Below are positions 8,109-15,545 of a stretch of DNA of 64,000 bases, one piece after another. The DNA is from a bacterium (GTDB lineage: Bacteria > Auribacterota > UBA3054), in the NCBI GenBank assembly GCA_017557885.1, contig JAFYXV010000003.1, positions 264,178-328,177 of the forward strand, in the 5' to 3' direction. Position 1 is the first letter of the stretch. Each line of letters starts with the position of its first letter. The position numbers were made by a program, and so were the translations under genes. The notes under the pieces were generated by a model that had not been told where the DNA came from, searched no databases, and was given only the letters and a program-made list of their open reading frames with translations.

Positions 8109-8184
8109 GCGGGCGTAGCTCAGTTGGTAGAGCGCGACCTTGCCAAGGTCGAGGTCGTGGGTTCGAGCCCCATCGCCCGCTCCA
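8109..8184 (+). tRNA. tRNA-Gly(GCC), copy 1
   Basis: Acceptor GCGGGCG/CGCCCGC, discriminator T, encoded CCA. Anticodon stem-loop GACCT-TGCCAAGGTC gives GCC. Identical to copy 2. Confidence 0.97.
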
Positions 8185-8215
8185 AAAGAAAAACGAAAGC
8201 CAAAATCCGACATCT

Positions 8216-8291
8216 GCGGGCGTAGCTCAGTTGGTAGAGCGCGACCTTGCCAAGGTCGAGGTCGTGGGTTCGAGCCCCATCGCCCGCTCCA
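8216..8291 (+). tRNA. tRNA-Gly(GCC), copy 2
   Basis: Exact 76-base repeat of the gene at 8109 with a 31-base spacer between. CCA is encoded. A terminator follows at once. Confidence 0.97.
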
Positions 8292-8297
8292 AAATAA

Positions 8298-8332
8298 AAA
8301 CAAGCGCCAAAATTTTTGGCGCTTGTTTTTTT
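8298..8332. terminator. Bidirectional terminator after tRNA cluster
   Basis: Stem CAAGCGCC-AAAATTTTT-GGCGCTTG followed by seven T on plus and preceded by A on the other side. It ends both the tRNA cluster and the convergent FHA protein gene. Confidence 0.85.
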
Positions 8333-8347
8333 ATGCTGCAAGCCAAT

Positions 8348-11300
8348 TTATTTCTGCGCGGCCGGTTCTGCCGGAATTTTATCAGCCTCGGCCATGGCCT
8401 TTTCCTTGGCCGCCTTCTCTTGCTCCTGGGCCCTTATGTCAACTGATTTATCCTTTGGCAGATATTCGCTCAAAGAAGAAAGATCTATCTCGGTCTTAAG
8501 GCTTTCCACAAAATTCTGGACGCATTCAGTGTAATTCTTGTCCTCGTCCGTACGGAATTCCCGGGACTTTCGGGCGGCGTCGGACAGGATGTCCGGCGTC
8601 AGAGCCTCTTCTTCCAGGGATTTGACCACGGATTTCAAATACAAGACGATCTTGTGGTTGCGGTCGTTTCTGCCGGCCACGAATTTTCTGAACAGCGAGT
8701 TGACCTTTCTGAGTTCGGCTATCTTTTTCTGTACGTTAATAAGCTGCGTCTTGTATTCCGGGATGCTGCGCTTGGTCAGCAACGATCTCAGATCGCCGGC
8801 TATGGCGACGTGATAAACGACGTCGCGGTCGATGAACTTCATGATCGTTTCGTTGGACTCGATCTCGCGCCTGTCTATGATCTCCAGCTCCCTGATCATA
8901 ATGTTAAGCTTGTCGATCTCGTCTTTCAGCGCCGCCCTGATGGCGTGCTTGTTCGAGCCTTTTGTTTTTATCAGCTCGTTTAGTTTCGCTTCCAGAAGAC
9001 GGATCTGATTTTTCACCTCCACCATGGACATTGTGAAGCTTATCTCCTTTTCAAGCAGAGAATCCTGCTGTTTGAAAAGGACGTCCATGGTTTCCTGTTT
9101 CTCCATGGTCACCACGATCTCACCGCTGGTGGCTTCGCGGTCCACCTTGATATGCACGTTGCTGACGTTCTCAATGTCGTTGGTGACGGATAGCTTGGCG
9201 TGATTCAGTTTTATCCACCGGTAAGCCTTGACGGTCTCCTGAAAATCAAGGTTGGAAACGAAAAGGGCGATCAGCCTGTTTTCATGGCGGTAGCAGAGTT
9301 TTTCAATGGAGTATGCTCTGGTGGCGCAAAGGTCGAAGGTGTAACGGTCGTCCAGGTCGCTGCAGGCGATCAGGTGGCGGGCGGCCGGTTCCCAGTGCTT
9401 GATGGCGGCGTTGGCTCTTCCCGCGATGAAATTGTACTGCGAATCCTTCTGGTAAGCGGCGAAACATTTTTCAAAGCGTTCGGCGGCGGTCCTCATGTCG
9501 CCGTTCTGGTAGAGGCGCTTGCCGCTGTTATACAGGCACTCGTCAAATTTGCCCCTGTCTATGGCCGGCAAAATGGGATTGATGTCCATATAGCGCTCGT
9601 AGGCCGCCAAAGCTTCGTCGTAATCGCCCTTGGCGTAATAGTCGTCAAAATTCTTGACCAGGCAGACCTCAAGCTTCTCTTTGTATTTCATGAAAGATTC
9701 CGGCTTTTCCTTCAGGATGTGGTCGAGGCGGTCGTTGGCGGACTGGAAGTTCCCTTCCGCCATGAATTTGTCGACTTCCTTGGAGAGGATGCTGACGGTG
9801 CAGTCGCGCCTGATCCGTTCCAGGACATCGGCCGCCCGCTTGTAGGCTTTGGTCTCCCCGCAGCCGTTTTTCAGCAGCGTGATCATATTGACGACGACGA
9901 CTTCGTTGGAGAGCGAGACGTTTTTCATGATGTCGGCTATGTATTTTTCGGCTGTCTTCTCGTTCATCTGCGAGTTGAGGCGGTTCAGCGCGGTGTCAAT
10001 ATTCTTAGCCGAGGGGGTGTTGCCGTAGGTTTCCTTTATCTGCAGGTAGGCGTTGTAGGCTTGGACCGTGTCGCCTTCCAGTTCCAGTTTCTCCGCGTTC
10101 TTCAGCAGGCTGTCCGCATACTGGTCCCTGCGGTCGTGAGTCAGTTTGCGGCAGGCGGCGATCTTATCCTTGAAATCGCCCTGGTTGAGAGCTTCGGGAT
10201 ATTTCTCCTCTACCTTTTTCAAGGATTCTTCCACAGCGTTCCAGTAGTTGGATTCGATGCAGGAATTGGCAAAATTTAGCTCCGCGCAGGCCAGCTCCAT
10301 GGACAGGCTGTCAACTTTTTTCTTCGCTTCCTGCGCCGTGGAGGTATTGGGGAAGTTCGCGACCACGTCCCTCAGAGTCATCAGCGCCGGGTCCTTCCTT
10401 CCGGAATTGACGTAGTTCATGGCGTCGGAATAGAGTCTTGCCGCTTTGGCTTCCATGAGGAAAGGCGCGTTCTCCTTCTCCACGGCGTTCAGTCTCGCCA
10501 TGGCGGAGGAATACGGGAACTTGGTCTTCAAATTGTCCAGGATCTGCTGGCAGACGTCGTACTTTTCGTTCTTGAAATTCTGTTCCGCCGCCGAGAGGAT
10601 CTTTTCCGAAAGCTCTTTCTCATAGCGGGCATAGATCGCCTGGGCGCTGTCGATCTCTTCCGCCTTGGATACGGGAGGCTCCTCGAAACGGTTGCCTTTC
10701 AGGTCGTCAGAAACGATGAGGCCTTCTTCGTTCACCCAGTAGGTCTTCTTGCCTGTCACATTGTAAACCTGCGGAGTGGCGGTGATGCTGAAGGTGTCGG
10801 CGCTGATGTTCTCAAAATAGTAATTGTAGCCGTCCCGCATGGGGTTTTCGCCCAGCTCCCTGGCCTTGACGTCTATGCCGGGAACGCTGAGGAAGCGGTC
10901 TGGGCTGACGTATTCGCCGCTCATGTTCTGGTCGTCGTCAATAAGCAGAGCGTATTTCACGTAGTATTCCGCCATGCAGGCTTTCTCCATGCGCGTCACG
11001 ACTTTCGTCTCGTTGTGCACCTGGGCGTCCCTTGTCATGAAATAGAAAAGCCCCAGGCCCATGACAATGCACCAAAGAAGCGAAATGACAACGCCTGTCC
11101 AGGCCATTATGGTTCCCCTCACCGTGTTGCGGCGTCGGGAAATGGAAAGCAGGCACAATACGAGGCCGATGATCTCGCCGATGCCAAGAAGCAAGGGGCC
11201 CAGGACGGAGAAAATAAGTCCCAGTTTCGCGAGGGTGTCGGAAGTATGAACTACGAAATTGGCGTAGGGATCCGTGAAGGTCCCGGGCACCGCCATCCCC

Positions 11301-11719
11301 CATTGCTGGCCGCCCACAGCCACCTGATAGCCCTGCTGCTGCATGCCGTTTGGCATGACCGCCAGGGCGCCCCCCGCGGGCGCGGCGTTGTTGGCCGCGG
11401 CGGGATCTGGCTCGCTGCCCGCTTTCGCTTCCGTGCAGATAACGTCCAGCACCAGGAAGTCCACCTCCGATAAAGAAAACTTCAAGCCGACTTTGAGTTT
11501 CAGGCTGCTTGAGCTTTCGCCCCCGCAAACTATCGGCTTCTCGTCAAGGCTTTCCAAAAGCCAGACGCCGTCCTGATAAGTTAAGGAGGCTTGGTAATCG
11601 CTGACTCCCTGATGTTCCAAATAAATGGCGTTGTCCGGAGAGGAACCGAAAGTGGCGCTGGGGCCGTTGACCGTAAAAACTTGTTTTTGCGGCGTATTGG
11701 GGAATAATACTAGTTTCAT
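8348..11719 (-). CDS. Giant FHA / transmembrane / pilin-like / TPR protein (paralogue 1)
   Basis: A 1123-residue protein of unknown function, paralogous to the one at 34631. From the N-terminus: an FHA-like beta domain (about 1-95) beginning MKLVLFPNT; a Gly/Pro/Gln linker (100-155); two transmembrane helices (about 165-194 and 203-228) joined by SRRRNTVRG; a pilin-like segment (about 240-360, ending in TGKKTYWVNEEGLIVSDD, which resembles the C-terminal motif of pseudopilin-type globular domains); then about 700 residues of helical, TPR/coiled-coil character. The FHA phosphothreonine residues are missing (SDYQ where SRxH is expected). A GTG 24 bases upstream lies before a TGGTAAAAT box, so I chose the ATG at 11719. 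That start implies a leaderless mRNA and aligns with the paralogue. Confidence 0.85.
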   Translation of the reverse strand: MKLVLFPNTPQKQVFTVNGPSATFGSSPDNAIYLEHQGVSDYQASLTYQDGVWLLESLDEKPIVCGGESSSSLKLKVGLKFSLSEVDFLVLDVICTEAKAGSEPDPAAANNAAPAGGALAVMPNGMQQQGYQVAVGGQQWGMAVPGTFTDPYANFVVHTSDTLAKLGLIFSVLGPLLLGIGEIIGLVLCLLSISRRRNTVRGTIMAWTGVVISLLWCIVMGLGLFYFMTRDAQVHNETKVVTRMEKACMAEYYVKYALLIDDDQNMSGEYVSPDRFLSVPGIDVKARELGENPMRDGYNYYFENISADTFSITATPQVYNVTGKKTYWVNEEGLIVSDDLKGNRFEEPPVSKAEEIDSAQAIYARYEKELSEKILSAAEQNFKNEKYDVCQQILDNLKTKFPYSSAMARLNAVEKENAPFLMEAKAARLYSDAMNYVNSGRKDPALMTLRDVVANFPNTSTAQEAKKKVDSLSMELACAELNFANSCIESNYWNAVEESLKKVEEKYPEALNQGDFKDKIAACRKLTHDRRDQYADSLLKNAEKLELEGDTVQAYNAYLQIKETYGNTPSAKNIDTALNRLNSQMNEKTAEKYIADIMKNVSLSNEVVVVNMITLLKNGCGETKAYKRAADVLERIRRDCTVSILSKEVDKFMAEGNFQSANDRLDHILKEKPESFMKYKEKLEVCLVKNFDDYYAKGDYDEALAAYERYMDINPILPAIDRGKFDECLYNSGKRLYQNGDMRTAAERFEKCFAAYQKDSQYNFIAGRANAAIKHWEPAARHLIACSDLDDRYTFDLCATRAYSIEKLCYRHENRLIALFVSNLDFQETVKAYRWIKLNHAKLSVTNDIENVSNVHIKVDREATSGEIVVTMEKQETMDVLFKQQDSLLEKEISFTMSMVEVKNQIRLLEAKLNELIKTKGSNKHAIRAALKDEIDKLNIMIRELEIIDRREIESNETIMKFIDRDVVYHVAIAGDLRSLLTKRSIPEYKTQLINVQKKIAELRKVNSLFRKFVAGRNDRNHKIVLYLKSVVKSLEEEALTPDILSDAARKSREFRTDEDKNYTECVQNFVESLKTEIDLSSLSEYLPKDKSVDIRAQEQEKAAKEKAMAEADKIPAEPAAQK

Positions 11720-11726
11720 ATCTAGT

Positions 11727-11756
11727 ATTTTACCATTTCTCACAAAATAATGTCAC
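11727..11756 (-). promoter_or_regulatory. Promoter giving a leaderless FHA-protein mRNA
   Basis: Minus strand: GTGACA (11751-11756), an 18-base spacer and TAAAAT preceded by TGG (11727-11735). The -10 ends seven bases before the ATG, so transcription should start at or next to the start codon. Confidence 0.65.
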
Positions 11757-11774
11757 CGGCGTTTCCTCCCTAAG

Positions 11775-11803
11775 TTGAACTGCATCCGTCCTTTTGGTAG
11801 AAT
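11775..11803 (+). promoter_or_regulatory. Promoter for class I LysRS gene
   Basis: TTGAAC (11775-11780), 17 bases, TAGAAT preceded by TGG (11795-11803). The leader is about 27 bases with no strong ribosome site. Confidence 0.8.
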
Positions 11804-11836
11804 TACCCGTATTTAAACGCAAAACCAAATAAAACT

Positions 11837-13387
11837 ATGTCAGATCAAAGCAAAGCAATCAGCAGCCACTGGGGCGACAAGGCCGTCGATCTCCTGCTTC
11901 AGCAGCGAGGCAACGGTCCTTTCCTCATCGCCAGCGGCATCAGTCCCTCCGGGCGCATCCATGTCGGCAACTTAAGGGAAGTCCTGACCGCCGACATCAT
12001 CTACCGCATCCTGAAGGAAAGAGGCCATGAGGCCAAACTGATCTTCGTGGCGGACGACTACGACGCCCTGAGGAAAGTCTATCCCTTCCTGGACCCCGCG
12101 GTCTATGAAAAATACGTGGGCTGTCCCCTTTCCGAGATCCCCGCTCCCGACGGCAGCGGCACGACCTATGCGGAATACTTCCTGCAGCCCTTCGTCAAAT
12201 CGCTTAAGAAACTGAAAATCGACGCGCACGTCATCAGGGCCAGCGAGCTCTACCGCGACGGCGTCCTTAAAAAGCAGATCATTCAGGCCCTGAACGCCAG
12301 GGACGAGATCGCCGAGATCCTGACCAGAGTCACCGGCAAAGAGATCGGCGAGGACTGGAGTCCCTTCAATCCCCACTGCCGCCTCTGCGGCAACATGAAG
12401 ACCACGAAGCTTGTGAAGTGGCATCCGGAAACGGAAGAGATCACCTACTACTGCTCGCACTGCGACAAAGAGCGCACCGTGCCCGTGGTGGGCAACGGCA
12501 AACTGACCTGGCGCGCCGACTGGCCGGCCCGCTGGGCGGCCCTGGGCGTGGACGTGGAGCCCTTCGGCAAAGACCACGGCGGCAAGGGCGGCAGCTACGA
12601 CACAGGCAAAGAGATCGTGAGAAAGATCTACGGCGGCACGGAACCCTTCCCCATCATCTATGAATGGATCCGCCTTAAAGGCCTGGGCGACATGAGCTCA
12701 AGTAAAGGCAACGTGGTCTCCGTGGATGAAGTTTTGGAAGTAGTTCCTCCCGACGTTCTGCGTTACTTCATCACGCGCCCCGCTCCCAAAGCGAGCCTGG
12801 CCTTGGACCTCGTCACGCAGCTCCTCAACCTCGTGGATGAAGTGGACGATGAAAGCAAAAAGCAGCGAGACGCCAGAAGCGTCGAGCTTTCCCAGGCTGG
12901 CGGCTTCGTTCCTCTGCACATCCCCTTCAACCATCTGGTGAACGTCTGGCAGGTAGCCGGCGGCGATTTCGAGAAAGTCAAGAAGATCCTGGCCCGCACC
13001 GGCTTCCAGTACAGCGATGAAGCGGCGCTCTTAGAGCGCTGCCACTACGCTGACGAATGGCTCAAGCGCTACGCCACGCCGGAATTCATCTTCGCGCTGC
13101 TAGACGAAACGCCCGCCGAGATCTTTCCTCTCATCACGGACGAAGAGAAGAACGCCCTTGCCCTTATCGCGGACGAGCTTGAGAAAAATCCGGAAGCGGA
13201 CGGCAACGCCATCCACCAGATCATCTACGGCATCGCGAACTCAACAGGCGTCTCCATGGGCAGCCTCTGCAAGGCCCTTTACCGCGTGACGCTGGGCCGC
13301 GACCGCGGCCCCAGGGCCGGCTGGTTCGTGGCCATGGCCGGAAACGATCAGATCGCCTCCCGCATAAGGAAATTCCTGGCAAAGTAA
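11837..13387 (+). CDS. lysK: Lysyl-tRNA synthetase, class I
   Basis: Charges tRNA-Lys with lysine using the class I (Rossmann) fold, unrelated to the class II LysRS of most bacteria. The 516-residue protein has the HIGH-type motif in SGRIHVGN (HVGN at 42-45) and the KMSKS-type motif MSSSKGN (286-292). Two CxxC pairs (CRLCGN and CSHCDK, about 180-215) look like a zinc-binding insert. Class I LysRS is mainly archaeal but occurs in spirochaetes, alphaproteobacteria and scattered other bacteria. It is a single-gene unit with its own promoter and terminator. Confidence 0.95.
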   Translation: MSDQSKAISSHWGDKAVDLLLQQRGNGPFLIASGISPSGRIHVGNLREVLTADIIYRILKERGHEAKLIFVADDYDALRKVYPFLDPAVYEKYVGCPLSEIPAPDGSGTTYAEYFLQPFVKSLKKLKIDAHVIRASELYRDGVLKKQIIQALNARDEIAEILTRVTGKEIGEDWSPFNPHCRLCGNMKTTKLVKWHPETEEITYYCSHCDKERTVPVVGNGKLTWRADWPARWAALGVDVEPFGKDHGGKGGSYDTGKEIVRKIYGGTEPFPIIYEWIRLKGLGDMSSSKGNVVSVDEVLEVVPPDVLRYFITRPAPKASLALDLVTQLLNLVDEVDDESKKQRDARSVELSQAGGFVPLHIPFNHLVNVWQVAGGDFEKVKKILARTGFQYSDEAALLERCHYADEWLKRYATPEFIFALLDETPAEIFPLITDEEKNALALIADELEKNPEADGNAIHQIIYGIANSTGVSMGSLCKALYRVTLGRDRGPRAGWFVAMAGNDQIASRIRKFLAK

Positions 13388-13408
13388 ACATCGCATCCGA
13401 AAAACAAA

Positions 13409-13440
13409 AGGAAGGTCGGGATTTCCCCGGCCTTCTTTTT
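13409..13440 (+). terminator. Terminator after lysK
   Basis: Stem GAAGGTCGGG/CCCGGCCTTC (one G-U pair) with loop ATTTC, followed by five T. Confidence 0.85.
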
Positions 13441-13448
13441 GTTATAAT
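13440..13448 (+). promoter_or_regulatory. Extended -10 for GLUG protein gene
   Basis: TGTTATAAT directly after the lysK terminator T-run. No recognisable -35. The leader is about 37 bases without a clear ribosome site. Confidence 0.6.
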
Positions 13449-13491
13449 AAAATCAAATTCAACATGCTTTCGAATCGTTTTCAAAAAAGCC

Positions 13492-14568
13492 ATGAAAAAA
13501 AGGGTTTTTAGTTTCTTTTGCCTCTTTTTGATCGCCTCATCCGCCTTAGCCGGCAACACGCCCGTCAAGCCGGAGGGTTCCGGATCTGCCGCAGACCCTT
13601 ATCTGATCAAGAAAATAGAAAATCTTGTCTGGCTTTCTGAAAACACAGACAAAGTCAAAGGACAACATTTCCTCCTGACCGCCGACATCGACGCCGCCGA
13701 GACGAAAGATTGGAATGAAGGATACGGCTTCCTGCCCATCGGCTGCAAAATAGAACAAGGGGAGCTCGCAGAGCATCCCTTCACTGGCATATTCGAAGGT
13801 AACGGGCACGCCATCATGAATCTTTTTATCAATAATCCCGCCCTTGAGTACGCCGGCCTTTTCGGCACGATCAGTTCCGTCAGGCATAAGACATTCCCTA
13901 AAAAATTCACCTTCAGATCCAGGATCAGCAATCTTATTTTGTACAACATAAACATTTCAGGCGGTTCAAACGTAGGCGCGCTGGCCGGAAGGGCCACTGG
14001 CTGCGAGGTCGCGAATATTTATGCAATTGGCAATCTGCAGGCGAAAAACCAGTTGGGCGGCCTTTTCAGCATATGCAGCGGAGCGATCATCTCAAACTGC
14101 TACGTGCAAGTTGACTTTCAAAACAGGGATTGCTCCGTAGGAGGCTTTTTCTTCAGTGCGCATGAAGACTCCCGTATCAGCAGCTGCTGCGTGGCCGGAA
14201 GCTGCCTTTTCCCCAAAGCAAGCAAACGCAAATACTATTATCCCTCCATTTTCGGCATGGGATCCGGCGATTATTGCGCAAGCAACTGCCTGGTCGCCCT
14301 GAAGCTCAAAGGAAGCCAAAAGTATAACAACATCGTTCCCCTGCCTCCAACCAACCAGCTCTGCAGCTGCTACTGCAGCGCCGAAGACCTTAACGTCAAA
14401 AGAGACGCTCTGAAATTTCTCATGTCCAACGAGGCTCTCCAACGTAAAACGACCTACGTTAATTGGAATTTCAAGAAAACCTGGTCGATCGAAGAATACA
14501 AGGATCGTCCGAGGCTGCGGAGCATCGACGCCATGTTCTCGAAATTTCTTGAAAGAAGAACGCGCTGA
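13492..14568 (+). CDS. Secreted GLUG-repeat-like protein
   Basis: The 358-residue protein has a signal peptide (cleavage near residue 20, ALA-GN). It opens with GSGSAADPYLIKKIENLVWL, the typical lead-in of GLUG-motif surface proteins, in which a beta-helical stalk follows. Repeats such as YAGLFGTI, VGALAGRATGC and LGGLFSICSGAIISNCYV fit the degenerate GLUG pattern (G-L-x-G). It is cysteine-rich for a secreted protein (about a dozen). There is no C-terminal sorting tail, so it may be released or retained another way. It is a monocistronic unit between two terminators. The function is likely surface or adhesive, by analogy only. Confidence 0.75.
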   Translation: MKKRVFSFFCLFLIASSALAGNTPVKPEGSGSAADPYLIKKIENLVWLSENTDKVKGQHFLLTADIDAAETKDWNEGYGFLPIGCKIEQGELAEHPFTGIFEGNGHAIMNLFINNPALEYAGLFGTISSVRHKTFPKKFTFRSRISNLILYNINISGGSNVGALAGRATGCEVANIYAIGNLQAKNQLGGLFSICSGAIISNCYVQVDFQNRDCSVGGFFFSAHEDSRISSCCVAGSCLFPKASKRKYYYPSIFGMGSGDYCASNCLVALKLKGSQKYNNIVPLPPTNQLCSCYCSAEDLNVKRDALKFLMSNEALQRKTTYVNWNFKKTWSIEEYKDRPRLRSIDAMFSKFLERRTR

Positions 14569-14594
14569 AACGTTCAAAAACAAATTGACATAAA

Positions 14595-14629
14595 CAAAAA
14601 AAGACCGAGCTCTCGCTCGGTCTTTTTTT
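14595..14629. terminator. Bidirectional terminator
   Basis: Stem AAGACCGAGC-TCTC-GCTCGGTCTT with A and T runs on either side, shared by the GLUG gene and uppP. Confidence 0.9.
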
Positions 14630-14646
14630 GTGCTATCGCTTTTCTG

Positions 14647-15531
14647 TTACGAAGCGATGCAGACCAGTCCGATGATCCAGAGATAGACTACAAAAGGATG
14701 GAAGTTGTATTTGTTGACCATCTTCAGAAGTAGCTTGATGGCCAGGTATCCCGAGACCGCCGCCACCAGAACGCCCACGAACTGCACCCAGAGCGTTCCG
14801 TCGCCGCTGTGAAAGGAGACCGCAAGTCTGGCCCGGAATTCGGAGGAAAGGAAGTCCTTGGCCACGGCGCCCAAAATTATGGGGATGGACATCAGGAAGG
14901 AAAAGCGGGCGGCCGCTTCGCTCTTCAGTTTGCAGAGCAGTCCGGCGTAGATTGTGCTGCCGCTTCTGGAGAGTCCCGGAACGACCGCCGCCGCCTGGGC
15001 CAAGCCTATTAGGAGGGCCTCTTTCCAGGTCATGTCCTCCAGCGCTTTCAAGCCTTTTTCCGCCTCCTCTTTTTCTTCAGGAGAAGAAGCGTTGCGCTTT
15101 TTTAGGATATTGTCCGCGGGAGTGAGGACAAAGTAGGCGCAGGCGATGAAAGCCAAGCCCACCAGGCGGTAGGGCTCCAGGGGTATCTTGCCGATCATCA
15201 AGCCCTTTTCACAGAAAAGCGTATCCAGCATGTCCTCGAAAAGGAAGCCAACGATACCTGCGGGGATCATTGAGATGAGGATCAAAAGGGCGAAGTACAA
15301 AGCGTACTTTTCGCCCTTGAAAAAATCTCTCAAAAGTTTCCAGATATCGTCGTAGAGCGCGGCGAAGATGGAAATAACCGTGCCGAAATGCAGCAGGACG
15401 ATATAGGTCAGGTCCACGTCGTGAATGGGAAGGAAAAACTTCGCCATTGTCAGATGACCGGAACTGGAGACCGGAATGAATTCCGTCAGCCCCTGGATCA
15501 GGCCCAGGAATATCGCATCGAAGGTGGTCAT
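14647..15531 (-). CDS. uppP: Undecaprenyl-diphosphatase
   Basis: An integral membrane phosphatase that recycles undecaprenyl pyrophosphate to the monophosphate lipid carrier used in peptidoglycan and polysaccharide export. The 294-residue protein has the family signatures EFIPVSSSGH (17-26) and PGLSRSGST, which carry the catalytic Glu and Arg/Ser residues, and about eight hydrophobic segments. It is the last gene of the operon starting at nahK, 14 bases after galK. Confidence 0.95.
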   Translation of the reverse strand: MTTFDAIFLGLIQGLTEFIPVSSSGHLTMAKFFLPIHDVDLTYIVLLHFGTVISIFAALYDDIWKLLRDFFKGEKYALYFALLILISMIPAGIVGFLFEDMLDTLFCEKGLMIGKIPLEPYRLVGLAFIACAYFVLTPADNILKKRNASSPEEKEEAEKGLKALEDMTWKEALLIGLAQAAAVVPGLSRSGSTIYAGLLCKLKSEAAARFSFLMSIPIILGAVAKDFLSSEFRARLAVSFHSGDGTLWVQFVGVLVAAVSGYLAIKLLLKMVNKYNFHPFVVYLWIIGLVCIAS

Positions 15532-15545
15532 TAACTATTGCCTTT

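Noticed and set aside
7977-8303. Open frames antisense to the tRNA cluster (e.g. ...GRWGSNPRPRPWQGRALPTELRP)
   Set aside because: This is the well-known spurious translation of tRNA genes.
11720-11743. GTG start adding eight residues to FHA paralogue 1
   Set aside because: It precedes the -10 box, and the paralogue aligns from the ATG at 11719 (MKLVLFPNT/MQLILQPNT).
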